Shown: in pieces, positions 1 to 8,182 of the stretch
How positions within the stretch are numbered: the stretch's first letter is position 1
Layout: every line of letters starts with the position of its first letter
Assembly (NCBI GenBank): GCA_965219705.1
Contig: OZ244789.1
Span: 2,728,001-2,792,000 of the forward strand
DNA: 64,000 nucleotides
Source: JAJECS01 sp965219705
Lineage (GTDB): Bacteria; Chloroflexota; UBA11872
Reading direction: 5' to 3'
Made by a program: the position numbers and the translations under genes
The notes under the pieces: generated by a model
Databases searched by the model: none
The model's input: only the letters and a program-made list of their open reading frames with translations
Told to the model about the DNA's origin: nothing

Positions 1-399
1 GGCTGGGCGCCCGATTCGCAGTGCCGCGTCATGGATCGTCGCCGCGTGCGTTACCCAAGTGAGCAGGCGGTGCACGAGGTGCCTGATGTTCGCGGCAGTG
101 TTGGCGCGCTCGACGCGCCGCTCGTCCACTACAGCTATCGCACGATTCGCGAGTTTCGTCGGCGGCAGCGGCGGTATGCCCGCATGCACGCAAACGGCCT
201 CTATGCGGCAGGTGTGCGCCGGCGCCGCACGGCTGTCGTGGCCCAACCGCTGCGGGAGCTGCGGCGACGCTTGGTTGAGCACCGCGGGTACCGCGACGGC
301 TGGGTCGGGCTTCAACTGGCGCTGCTGATGGCGGAGTATGAGTGGCGGCTGCAGCGCGGACTGGCGCGGTGCTGGCGCTGCGGCGTTCCCCTGCGGTGA
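1..399 (+). CDS. Glycosyltransferase family 2, C-terminal part (gene starts upstream of the window)
   Basis: The reading frame is open from base 1, so only the last 132 codons are present. The visible part matches the tail of WaaE/KdtX-type GT2 enzymes: a VHEVP stretch, then HYSYRTIREF followed by an Arg-rich RQRRYA helix, then YRDGWVGLQLALLMAEYEW, the usual membrane-associating C-terminal helix. Family members transfer a sugar from a nucleotide sugar to a lipid-linked or lipopolysaccharide core acceptor on the cytoplasmic face. The catalytic N-terminal domain is outside the window, so activity cannot be judged. The stop codon overlaps a possible GTG start of the next gene (GTGA at 396-399), consistent with translational coupling and one glycan operon. 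Family call is fairly secure; substrate is unknown. Confidence 0.7.
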   Translation, partial: GWAPDSQCRVMDRRRVRYPSEQAVHEVPDVRGSVGALDAPLVHYSYRTIREFRRRQRRYARMHANGLYAAGVRRRRTAVVAQPLRELRRRLVEHRGYRDGWVGLQLALLMAEYEWRLQRGLARCWRCGVPLR

Positions 400-407
400 C
401 CAGGGTC

Positions 408-1331
408 ATGCACGCGTCCGCGGTGGTGGTGACGCACCAATCTGCCGGCCATCTCCCAGCGTGCCTGGAGGCATTGCAGGCCGACGGGGGCGGCCAGCTC
501 GAGATAATCGTGGTCGACAATCAGTCGAGTGACGGCACTGCCGATCTGGTTCGTGAGCACTTTCCCGCGGTCGTCCTGCGGGGCACCCACCGCAACATCG
601 GCTACGGCGCGGCGGCGAACATTGGCATCGGCCTCGCCAGCGGCGACCCCATCCTGGTCCTGAATGCCGACGCGGTCGTTGAGCGCGGGACCATCGCGGC
701 GCTGCGGGAGCGTCTGGATGCCGATCCGCGCCTCGGGTGCGTGAGCCCGATCCACGTCGGCGCGGGTGATGGGCGCCTGTCCCCGGCGCGGTCGTTTCCG
801 TCCATCGGCGCCGCGATCGTCGACGGCACGATGCTGGAGCGTTGGCTGCGAGGCTCGGCCGTCCTGCGAGCCTACTATCGTGATGATGTCCCGTCAGGCA
901 CACCGCCGGATTGGCTTGACGGCGCGTGTGTCGCGTTCCGGGCTCGTGCCCTGCGCGACGTCGGGGGATTTGACGCGGGGTACTTCATGTACGCCGAGGA
1001 GCTCGATTTGCAGTTGGCGCTGCGAGCCGCCGGGTGGAGCTGTGCCGTCGAGGAGCGGGCGCGGGTGCGTCACGTCGGCGGCGCTTCGGCGGGACGCGAT
1101 GTCGTTACCCGTGAGCGCAATTTCTTCCGGAGCCGCTATCGGCTGGCGGGCAAGCTGTGGGGGCGACCCTTCGCCGTGGTCCTGCGCCTGTTCGTGGCTC
1201 TTGTCAATCTCGTGAGGCTGGCCGAGCAGCTTGTCAGACTTCTGCTGGCTCGCGACACCCCCTCGCCTCGCGTCGAGGCCCAGCGCATCGCGCGGGTCAC
1301 GCTTTGGCAGTGGTTCGGCTGGCGCCGCTAG
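408..1331 (+). CDS. Glycosyltransferase family 2 (rhamnosyltransferase-like)
   Basis: A 307-residue GT-A enzyme expected to move a sugar, often rhamnose, onto a growing surface glycan in the cytoplasm. The nucleotide-binding DNQSSDGT motif is near residue 37, the metal-binding LNADA near 85 and the catalytic-base segment YAEELDLQLALR near 195. A hydrophobic amphipathic tail (about 255-290) probably touches the membrane. I chose the ATG at 408 because GT2 proteins begin right at the first beta strand (ASAVVVTH). A GTG at 396, overlapping the previous stop, is an in-frame alternative. The next GT4 gene begins about 40 bases after its stop, and the whole block to 4534 reads as one rightward operon. 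Sugar donor and acceptor cannot be read from sequence. Confidence 0.85.
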   Translation: MHASAVVVTHQSAGHLPACLEALQADGGGQLEIIVVDNQSSDGTADLVREHFPAVVLRGTHRNIGYGAAANIGIGLASGDPILVLNADAVVERGTIAALRERLDADPRLGCVSPIHVGAGDGRLSPARSFPSIGAAIVDGTMLERWLRGSAVLRAYYRDDVPSGTPPDWLDGACVAFRARALRDVGGFDAGYFMYAEELDLQLALRAAGWSCAVEERARVRHVGGASAGRDVVTRERNFFRSRYRLAGKLWGRPFAVVLRLFVALVNLVRLAEQLVRLLLARDTPSPRVEAQRIARVTLWQWFGWRR

Positions 1332-1374
1332 TGGCCTCGATCTCCGGCGGCAACACGCCAAGGGCCTGGCGGTA

Positions 1375-2523
1375 GTGCCGCCGCCGACGCGCCGAATTCT
1401 GTTCGTCACCGGCGAATTCCCCCCGCGTCGGGGGGGGATTGCCGATCACGTAGTCCGCTTGCGCTCGTCGCTCGAGGACATGGGCGCGCGAACCTACGTG
1501 GCAACCGAAGCCGTGGCGCACGATATGCCCGCGGATCGCGTGTACCGCCTGGCGCCGCGGCCATGGTGTCGCCAGATCGTGACGGTACTTCGGCTGAGCA
1601 GGCGTTTCCGAAGCGACGTCGTCCATATTCAGTACCAGGCGGGGGCCTTCGACTCAGCGCTGCAAGTGGCGCTCATGCCCAGAGCACTTCGCCTCATGGG
1701 CTACGGCGGGTTGGTGGCCGTCACGCTCCACGACCTGGCCGAGCCCTATGTCTTCCCGCGCGCCGGCGCTCTGCGCCGCTGGTCCGTCGATCTGCTGCGC
1801 GGCTGGGCGGACGTGTGCATCTATGTCGACGCCTATGATCGCGCACGCGTGAGCGCGCGCATTCCCGGCGAGTGGCGCCGGTCCCAGGTGATTCCCGCGG
1901 GGCCGACCATCGAGCCGCCGCCTTCCCTGGGCACGCGGGCGGAGGTTCGTAACGACTTGGGGCTGCCGACGGATGTCTTTCTCGTGGGCTTCTTTGGATT
2001 TCGGCAGGCTGGAAAGGGGCTTGAAGTCTTGGCGACGGCGATGCGCGCTCCGGCCTTGGCAAGCCGCGGCGCGCGTTTGGCCTTGATTGGGGGTGCGAGC
2101 CCAGAGATGAGCGCTCGGCGGGCCGCGACTCAGGTGCCGCCGTCCACGTTTGCAGGCGTTGACGTCTTGGAGCCCGGCTATTTGGACGCGCCCGAGATCT
2201 CGCGGTGGTTGCGCGCGTGCGACGTTGCGGCGTTGCCGTACGACGAGGGCCTCTCGACGCGCCGCGGGTCGTTCATGGTTGCAGCGGCTCATGGTCTCCC
2301 GGTGGTCACCACGACGCCGGTGCGGCCCGATCTGCTCGATGTGCGCCACGGCGAGGTGGCGTTTACACCGGTGCGCGATCCTGCAGCGCTTGCAGCGGCG
2401 CTGGTGCGTGTCCGGGACGACCCCGACTACCGATCCGCGCTCGAGGCCGGAGCGCGCGCCGTGGCTCGCCGCTATTCCTGGCGCCGCATCGCCCGTCAGA
2501 CGCTCGATGCCTACGGCGGATAG
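1375..2523 (+). CDS. Glycosyltransferase family 4
   Basis: A 382-residue GT-B fold enzyme, retaining type, that would transfer a sugar from a nucleotide donor to a glycan acceptor. The N-terminal Rossmann half opens with RRILFVTGEFPPRRGGIADH, including the glycine-rich acceptor loop, and VVHIQYQ follows near residue 85. The C-terminal half carries VGFFGFRQAGKGLEVL and the donor-site region FMVAAAHGLPVVTT. The usual EX7E pair is weak: the first Glu position is occupied by the STRRGS stretch, as in some GT4 subgroups. GTG at 1375 is chosen because upstream in-frame sequence (from 1231) is the shadow of the preceding gene. The end overlaps the next gene's ATG by 17 bases, implying coupled translation. 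Specificity is unknown. Confidence 0.8.
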   Translation: MPPPTRRILFVTGEFPPRRGGIADHVVRLRSSLEDMGARTYVATEAVAHDMPADRVYRLAPRPWCRQIVTVLRLSRRFRSDVVHIQYQAGAFDSALQVALMPRALRLMGYGGLVAVTLHDLAEPYVFPRAGALRRWSVDLLRGWADVCIYVDAYDRARVSARIPGEWRRSQVIPAGPTIEPPPSLGTRAEVRNDLGLPTDVFLVGFFGFRQAGKGLEVLATAMRAPALASRGARLALIGGASPEMSARRAATQVPPSTFAGVDVLEPGYLDAPEISRWLRACDVAALPYDEGLSTRRGSFMVAAAHGLPVVTTTPVRPDLLDVRHGEVAFTPVRDPAALAAALVRVRDDPDYRSALEAGARAVARRYSWRRIARQTLDAYGG

Positions 2524-4534
2524 CGCCCGCTTCGCCGCTGCCATCGCGGCCTGGGGGCGGGCGATCGCGCGGCCTCTCACACCGGAGCTGGCGGTGCTGC
2601 TGCTGGTTGTGGTGGGGGCGGTCTTGCGCCTGTGGAACCTGGAAGGTCTCGGCGACTTTGACTTCGATGAAGTTGCGGCCATTTGGTATGCGCGGGCGGG
2701 CCTGCTGGAAATCATGGCCGATGTCGCGCGGGCGCCGTTCGAGCATCCACCGCTCTACTACATGGCGCTGCACGTGTGGATCGGGTGGTTCGGCGAGGCC
2801 GAGCCGATCGCGCGGGCCTTCTCCCTTCCCTTTGGGCTGCTGCTGATCCCCGCGACCTATCGCCTGGCCCGCTGCTATGTCGCGCCGTGGCCGGCGGTGA
2901 TCGCCGCCGTACTCGTCACCGCGTCGCCCCTGTTGATCTTCTTCAGCCGTGAGGCGCGGATGTACGCGCCAGCGGCCCTCTTCGCGGTGTTGTCGTTGTG
3001 GCTGTTCGAGCGTGCGATGCGGTCGGGGCGCCGGCGCGACTGGGCGGGCGTGGGCGTCTGCGTCGCGGCGGGCAGCTATATCGACTTCACCGTGGCGATT
3101 GCGGTCGCCGCCATGGTGCTGGCATTGCCGTGGCACTGGCGGCGTCGCCGGCGCCGTGTGCTGGTCTTCGTCGCCGTTGGCGTCGTAAGCATGGCCGTTC
3201 TGGTGCCCTGGCTGATCCTGGCGCGCGGTCTGCACGACAGCCTGCCGGCCTTCGGGACCGGTGACCTGGGACTGGGCGTGCTCACTGAGATTGGTCGCAC
3301 CGCATGGCTCGATCTTCTAGTGGGCGTGGAGGAGGTGCGCAGCGGACGGCTCTCGACGGCGTTCGCCGGTGGCGCCGGGGTGCTCGTGGCCGGCGGCATC
3401 GGCGTCACCCTCGCCCGTCGCCGCGGGGGACTCATGCTCGCATACGTGGGAGCGGTTGCCGCGTTTCTGGCGCTGCTGCTCGTCTTCGACAAGCCCTATC
3501 AGCCGCGATACCTCCTACCGGCGATTCCGGCGATCGGCGTGCTCGTGGCCGTGGCGTTCGACGCCGTGCCGCGCATCCCGCTGCGGGGACTAGCTGCCGC
3601 CGTCGTCGCCTTGGGGTTGCTGGCCGGCCCGATCGTGGCGAGCCGCGCCTATTTCACCGACTACGTGCGGGGCGATTACCGATCCATCACGACGACCATC
3701 GAGAACCTCGCGCGGCCGCGGCGTCCCGACCGCGGTCAGGGGAAGTTTCGCGACGCGGTCGTGCTTGCGGGCCCATGGCAGGGGTGGTTCTGGCGTCACT
3801 ATTACCCCAACTTCCTCGACAAGGTCGATGTCTGGCTCCTCCCCGACGAGGTGCCTCCGGCCGTCGACGCGCTGGAGGTTGATGCCAAGCTGGCGCACGC
3901 GGCGCGAAATCATCGCCGCGTGTGGGTGGTGTTGGCCGGACTGGAGCAGGCGGACCCCAAGCACCTCACGGAGGCCTGGCTCACGAGGTATTTGTGGCAA
4001 GCGCGGTCCGAGGTCTACCGCAACGGCGTGCTCCAGCTCTATATGACGCACGGCTACGACTTCGTGAAGCGCAAGGGTCAGGTGACCATGAATGACGAAT
4101 TCGAGATGGCCGAAATGTGGTTCACCGGCCACCGGAAAGACCAAGGCCCGCGCGAAACGGCTGACGGCATGCGCTTCACCATCCGCCTGGCGGCGCAATC
4201 GCCGGTGGACTACGACCTGCGAATCCGCATTTGGGTGGAGAGTCCAGGCGGCGTGATCTACGAAAAGGAGCTCTTCGCCCACGACCTCAGGCGCCGGCGC
4301 ACGTCAGCATGGTCACCCGGCGACGTCCACGAAATACGGACGGGGCTTTGGATTCCAGCCGATGCCCCGCCCGGCACGTACCAGACCTTCATGGCCTTGG
4401 TTGGCCCCGAGGGCCAGGGCCTGCCGGTGTCAGGCGTGTTCGTCCGGAGGACGTATGTCGGACAGAAAGCCCTCTGGCTCGGCCCGACGGTGTTCGTTCC
4501 GTCGTCGCTCGATGGGCGCGATGAAGCTCAATAG
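2507..4534 (+). CDS. Integral membrane glycosyltransferase, GT39/ArnT-like, with extra C-terminal domain
   Basis: A 675-residue protein of the PMT/ArnT superfamily, which takes sugars from polyprenyl-phosphate carriers on the outer face of the membrane. The first hydrophobic helix starts near residue 23. The first outer loop carries the expected acidic pair in GDFDFDEVA, followed by EHPPLYYMALHVW, both hallmarks of the family. About ten membrane helices run to around residue 380, including the SREARMYAPA and YQPRYLLPA segments. The last 150 or so residues are hydrophilic and beta-rich with a PADAPPGTYQ turn typical of Ig-like or jelly-roll modules, so an extracytoplasmic sugar- or wall-binding module is likely. 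ATG 2507 lies inside the previous gene (17-base overlap). Sugar and acceptor are unknown. Confidence 0.8.
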   Translation: MPTADSARFAAAIAAWGRAIARPLTPELAVLLLVVVGAVLRLWNLEGLGDFDFDEVAAIWYARAGLLEIMADVARAPFEHPPLYYMALHVWIGWFGEAEPIARAFSLPFGLLLIPATYRLARCYVAPWPAVIAAVLVTASPLLIFFSREARMYAPAALFAVLSLWLFERAMRSGRRRDWAGVGVCVAAGSYIDFTVAIAVAAMVLALPWHWRRRRRRVLVFVAVGVVSMAVLVPWLILARGLHDSLPAFGTGDLGLGVLTEIGRTAWLDLLVGVEEVRSGRLSTAFAGGAGVLVAGGIGVTLARRRGGLMLAYVGAVAAFLALLLVFDKPYQPRYLLPAIPAIGVLVAVAFDAVPRIPLRGLAAAVVALGLLAGPIVASRAYFTDYVRGDYRSITTTIENLARPRRPDRGQGKFRDAVVLAGPWQGWFWRHYYPNFLDKVDVWLLPDEVPPAVDALEVDAKLAHAARNHRRVWVVLAGLEQADPKHLTEAWLTRYLWQARSEVYRNGVLQLYMTHGYDFVKRKGQVTMNDEFEMAEMWFTGHRKDQGPRETADGMRFTIRLAAQSPVDYDLRIRIWVESPGGVIYEKELFAHDLRRRRTSAWSPGDVHEIRTGLWIPADAPPGTYQTFMALVGPEGQGLPVSGVFVRRTYVGQKALWLGPTVFVPSSLDGRDEAQ

Positions 4535-4563
4535 AGACGCGTGGTCCTGCGGCGTCGCGTCTC
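4534..4563. terminator. Bidirectional terminator-like hairpin between convergent genes
   Basis: A perfect 8-bp inverted repeat (GAGACGCG at 4534-4541 and CGCGTCTC at 4556-4563) with a 14-base loop sits in the 47-base gap between the GT39 gene and the oppositely oriented flippase gene. It begins on the last base of the GT39 stop codon. There is no T tract on either side, so intrinsic termination is inferred only from the stem and its position. Confidence 0.45.
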
Positions 4564-4581
4564 ATTCGTGGATACGCCGTG

Positions 4582-6135
4582 CTACAGCGACCGCACCACG
4601 TCGCGGATCGCCGATGGCCGGAGTCCACCGATGACGATCAGCGTCACGACGTAGGTGGCCATCGCGGCCAGGGCCGCGGCAATCCACGCGAAATCACGCA
4701 GCAGCAGCGCCACCGCGGCCGCCGCGCCCGCGGCCAAGATTGGACGCGCGGCAGGCTCCAGCACGCGACGCTGCAGCCGGTCCTTGCGCAGAATCCAGCC
4801 AAGTCCAACCAGAAGCACCACTTCACTCCCGATCGTCGTCGCCGCGGCGGCCACGAAGCCCCAGATCGGAACGAGCGCCAGGTTCATTCCGAGATTGACG
4901 AGCGTGGCGACCAGGAACGCCGGGGTGAGCTTCGCCTGCCGGTCGGAAGCGATCACCACGTATTGCAGCGTTCCGTTGAGATAGCTCAGCGGGAGGAACC
5001 AGATCAGAATCGCCAGGGCCGTGGCCGTCTCCGGCAGGAACTCCGGTCCAAGCAGGGTGTCGATCCAGGGCTCGGCGAAGATGAAGAACAGCACGACGAG
5101 GCCCGCGCCGGCGGTGACCAAGACCCGCCACGTGCGCGTGAACCAGCGTGCCAGCTCGGCCGGGTCACCCGCCGCACGAGCCATGAGCGGGAATGCAGCC
5201 AGCACCACCGCCGCCGGCAGGACGTTCATGGCGTTGAGAAACTTGTAGGCGGCGTTGTAGTGCCCGACGACCGCCGTGCCCTGCAGCGCCTGCAAGATCA
5301 GGATGTCGATCTGGATGAACGCTGTCGCCAGCAGGCTGTTGAGCATCAGCGGCAGCGCATGCCGCGCGAGTTGACGCAGGTCGTCGTGCTGAGTGCCGAC
5401 CGATTGGCGCAGGAGGGCAAAGCCAACAGGCCGGCCCAGGGCGAAGAGCGTGACACCGCTTGAGATCAGCCCGGCCAGGGCAATTCCCACGACCCCAAGG
5501 CCCGCGGCGAGAAGGACCAGACCCAGCCCCACCGTCAGGGCCGACGTGCCAGCCACCACGAGCGCGCGCCGGTCGATACGCTCCCACGCGTCATAGACGG
5601 ACGCGTAGGCTTGGTTCACCGCCGCCAATGGAAGCCCAAGCGCCAGCACGGCCGTCGTGAGCAGCGCTCGACTGTCAATGGTGCCGGTAGCCCAGTAGAT
5701 GAGGGCGATGCCGACCATGACGGGCATGCTGACGGCCAGCAGACGCATCCGCAGGGCCAAGGCTGCGCGGAAGATGCGCTGCAGCCCGGCCGCATCTCTG
5801 GCGACATCCCGCGTCACCAGGGTGCCGAGGCCAAAATCGACCACGACGGCAAAGTAGATCAGCAAGTTCGCCGCGAAGGCATAGTCGCCGTTGCCGCTTG
5901 GCCCGATGCGGCGCAGCACGACGATCCAGAACGCCCAAAACAAGGCGCGGTCGATGAAGCTGGTGACCATGGGCGCAATGGCATTGCGCGTGAACCGCCG
6001 TTGCTCGGCTGCCTGGGTGCGCGCCGTTGGCTGGACGAGGCGCCGTGTGGCGAGGAACGCCAGATAGACGGCCGCCGCCACAGCAAGCAGGGCGCCAACG
6101 GCAACGAAACCTATGCCGTTGGCGCCCACGCTCAT
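4582..6135 (-). CDS. Oligosaccharide flippase family protein (Wzx/MATE superfamily)
   Basis: A 517-residue polytopic membrane protein with about 12-14 hydrophobic helices, matching lipid-linked oligosaccharide flippases of the Wzx/RfbX group. These move undecaprenyl-linked repeat units from the cytoplasmic to the outer leaflet. Recognisable features are the first amphipathic segment RNAIAPMVTSFIDRALFWAF, the VVDFGLGTLVTRDVAR loop and the central PLMLNSLLATAFIQIDILIL segment after the sixth helix. ATG at 6135 is preferred because the longer frame (to 6201) adds a Gly/Arg-rich leader before the first helix. The gene faces the upstream glycosyltransferases tail to tail, so it is functionally but not transcriptionally linked to them. 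The cargo is unknown. Confidence 0.85.
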   Translation of the reverse strand: MSVGANGIGFVAVGALLAVAAAVYLAFLATRRLVQPTARTQAAEQRRFTRNAIAPMVTSFIDRALFWAFWIVVLRRIGPSGNGDYAFAANLLIYFAVVVDFGLGTLVTRDVARDAAGLQRIFRAALALRMRLLAVSMPVMVGIALIYWATGTIDSRALLTTAVLALGLPLAAVNQAYASVYDAWERIDRRALVVAGTSALTVGLGLVLLAAGLGVVGIALAGLISSGVTLFALGRPVGFALLRQSVGTQHDDLRQLARHALPLMLNSLLATAFIQIDILILQALQGTAVVGHYNAAYKFLNAMNVLPAAVVLAAFPLMARAAGDPAELARWFTRTWRVLVTAGAGLVVLFFIFAEPWIDTLLGPEFLPETATALAILIWFLPLSYLNGTLQYVVIASDRQAKLTPAFLVATLVNLGMNLALVPIWGFVAAAATTIGSEVVLLVGLGWILRKDRLQRRVLEPAARPILAAGAAAAVALLLRDFAWIAAALAAMATYVVTLIVIGGLRPSAIRDVVRSL

Positions 6136-6487
6136 GGGGAGGGAGGCGAGTCCGAGCTTCCCGCAGGACCGCTGCCTTGGACGTCCGGACCCGCCGAACA
6201 TACATCGCGGCTCATGACCGAAACGTTGCGCGAATTGGCACGCGTTTTTCCGACGCGTGCAGCGGGGGCGGCTCCGTGGGTCGCCGGGGCTCCATGGGCG
6301 GCAAGCATACGCGGCCCCGCGTCATATCTCGGCGCTGCGCTTCGTTCTTCACCTGACCGTCCGCCCGAAATGCGAGCGACCACCCGGCGACATGAGGATG
6401 GCTAGCGTGACGCAGACGCCGTCCACCAATCCAACCGCGGCTAGACTGGCAAGGTCGGCCAACGATTCTGGCGCCGCATTTGCTCCG

Positions 6488-8182
6488 ATGATGTCCCGCC
6501 TCATCCATCGACGGACAATCCTTGCCGGTCTCGCGCTGGCCCCGTTGGCCGGGGCTGCCGTTCGGTCGGCGGGTGCGCAGGACGACGCGCCACTGGCGGT
6601 CACGCTTGCCGCCATCCGCGGTGTGGGCCGCGATACATCGCCGTGGGGCGTGGCCGTCGACGACGATGGCTTCCTGTTCGTCGCCGACTCGCGCACCAGT
6701 CGCCTCGTCCGAATCTCCCCGGACGGCTTTGAGTTGCTGACCATTGTCGGCGACGCCTCGGGGCTTCTCTCCCGGCCCAAGGGCGTAGCCATCGGCCCTG
6801 ACGGGTTGCTGTATGTCGTCGACGGCGGCAATCGGCGCGTTCAGGTCTTCACGCGAGATGGCGACCTCCGCAACTCTTGGGGTGGTCGTGGCAGTGCTCC
6901 CGGCCAGTTCAACGCGCCACGGGGAGTCGCGCTCGATGCCGACGGATTCGTCTACGTCGCCGACGGATTCAACGACCGTGTCCAGAAGTTTGGGTCGGAT
7001 GGCTCTTTCGTCGGTGCGTGGGGCGGCCGCGGTTCGGAGTCGGGTGAATTCAGCACGCCGAACGGGATCGCCGTCGGTCCGGGGGGCTTGGTGTACGTGG
7101 CTGACACGTTTCGCGACCGCGTCCAGGTCTTCACGCCCGAGGGGGAGTTTTGGCGCTTCGCGGTGACCGCGCCCGAGGTTCGCAACCCCGTCGGCGTTGC
7201 GGTCGATCAAGCAGGGCGGGTGTACGTCACCGAGGAGGCCGATCACCGCGTCGCGGTCTTCGAACCGGACGGCGCGCTTGCCGGCCGTTTTGGCGGCGAG
7301 GGCAGCGAGGTCGGCCAGTTCCGGTTTCCGCAGGGTCTCGCCGTCGATTTCGACGGCCGGATCTATGTCGCCGACAGCCTCAACAGCCGCGTGCAGGTAT
7401 TCGATTCGCCACTCAGCCAGCTTGCTCCGCCTCGCGAAGCCGAGGATCTGGCGGTGGGGGTCGCGCTGGCCGACGCGGCGCCCGGGCCGCTGCGCCACAG
7501 CTTGACCGACTGGCGCGTACGGCTCGACGGCGTGCTGCTCACGGTCGGCTTCGCCGAGTACGTTCGGACCACCGGTGGACTCAGGCGCTGGGGCTGGCCA
7601 ACCTCCGATCCCTTGAGGGAGCGTCCCGACGTCATCTCCCAGTGGTTCCAACGCGGCGTGCTGGATTGGAACCTCGACACCGTGACGGGCACTCGGCAGG
7701 TTTTCGCTCGGCCGGTTTGGGACTACATCGGCGGCGGCCGCGGCGGAGCGCCCAATCTCGGCATCGAACCCTCGGTGCTGTCCGATCAAGCGGGCGTGAT
7801 TGTGGGGACCTGGGGCCATCGCGTGTCCAACTTCGCCATCGATGGCTCGGTGACCGGATTCCTCGACTTCTTCGAGGCCATGGGAGGCTCGCTGATGTTC
7901 GGCGCGCCGCGCACGGAGGCGCGGCTTGACACCGGCGCCCCCGGCACCATCATCGCGCCTGGCGCCGAGGCAGGCGTGATCCGGCAGTACTTTCAAAACG
8001 CGGTATTCGAGAGCTGGCCTGGATCCGGCGAGCCGGTGCAGCTACGACTGCTTGGGGACACCCTGCGGAATCGCCGGTTTCCCAACGAGGCGTGGCGGCT
8101 GTTGGCGCCCTTTGCCGACGCCGAGTTTGTCCAGCGCGGCGATGCCCGGGAATTCCCGCGCGTCGGAGACGCCGCCGCTTAG
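6488..8182 (+). CDS. Secreted NHL-repeat beta-propeller protein with LGFP-like C-terminal region
   Basis: About 564 residues. The N-terminus has a twin-arginine-like signal (HRRTILAGLALAPLAG, then a cleavage-like AGA site), so export by Tat or Sec is likely. Residues about 45-310 hold six NHL repeats, each with the P-G-V-A-V-D then V-Y-V-A-D then R-V-Q-V-F pattern, forming a six-blade propeller probably used for protein or carbohydrate binding. The C-terminal part (about 330-560) has repeated GWP, GAP and QYFQNAVFE segments like the LGFP-type modules common in secreted Chloroflexota proteins. Tandem ATGs at 6488 and 6491 precede the signal; a longer form from 6392 is possible. Its stop shares TTAG with the convergent LCP gene. 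No enzymatic residues are visible; a role in cell-surface binding is inference. Confidence 0.75.
   Translation: MMSRLIHRRTILAGLALAPLAGAAVRSAGAQDDAPLAVTLAAIRGVGRDTSPWGVAVDDDGFLFVADSRTSRLVRISPDGFELLTIVGDASGLLSRPKGVAIGPDGLLYVVDGGNRRVQVFTRDGDLRNSWGGRGSAPGQFNAPRGVALDADGFVYVADGFNDRVQKFGSDGSFVGAWGGRGSESGEFSTPNGIAVGPGGLVYVADTFRDRVQVFTPEGEFWRFAVTAPEVRNPVGVAVDQAGRVYVTEEADHRVAVFEPDGALAGRFGGEGSEVGQFRFPQGLAVDFDGRIYVADSLNSRVQVFDSPLSQLAPPREAEDLAVGVALADAAPGPLRHSLTDWRVRLDGVLLTVGFAEYVRTTGGLRRWGWPTSDPLRERPDVISQWFQRGVLDWNLDTVTGTRQVFARPVWDYIGGGRGGAPNLGIEPSVLSDQAGVIVGTWGHRVSNFAIDGSVTGFLDFFEAMGGSLMFGAPRTEARLDTGAPGTIIAPGAEAGVIRQYFQNAVFESWPGSGEPVQLRLLGDTLRNRRFPNEAWRLLAPFADAEFVQRGDAREFPRVGDAAA

Noticed and set aside
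6212..7996. A 594-codon frame antisense to the NHL-repeat gene
   Set aside because: The repeated pattern simply mirrors the NHL repeats on the other strand; there is no independent domain.
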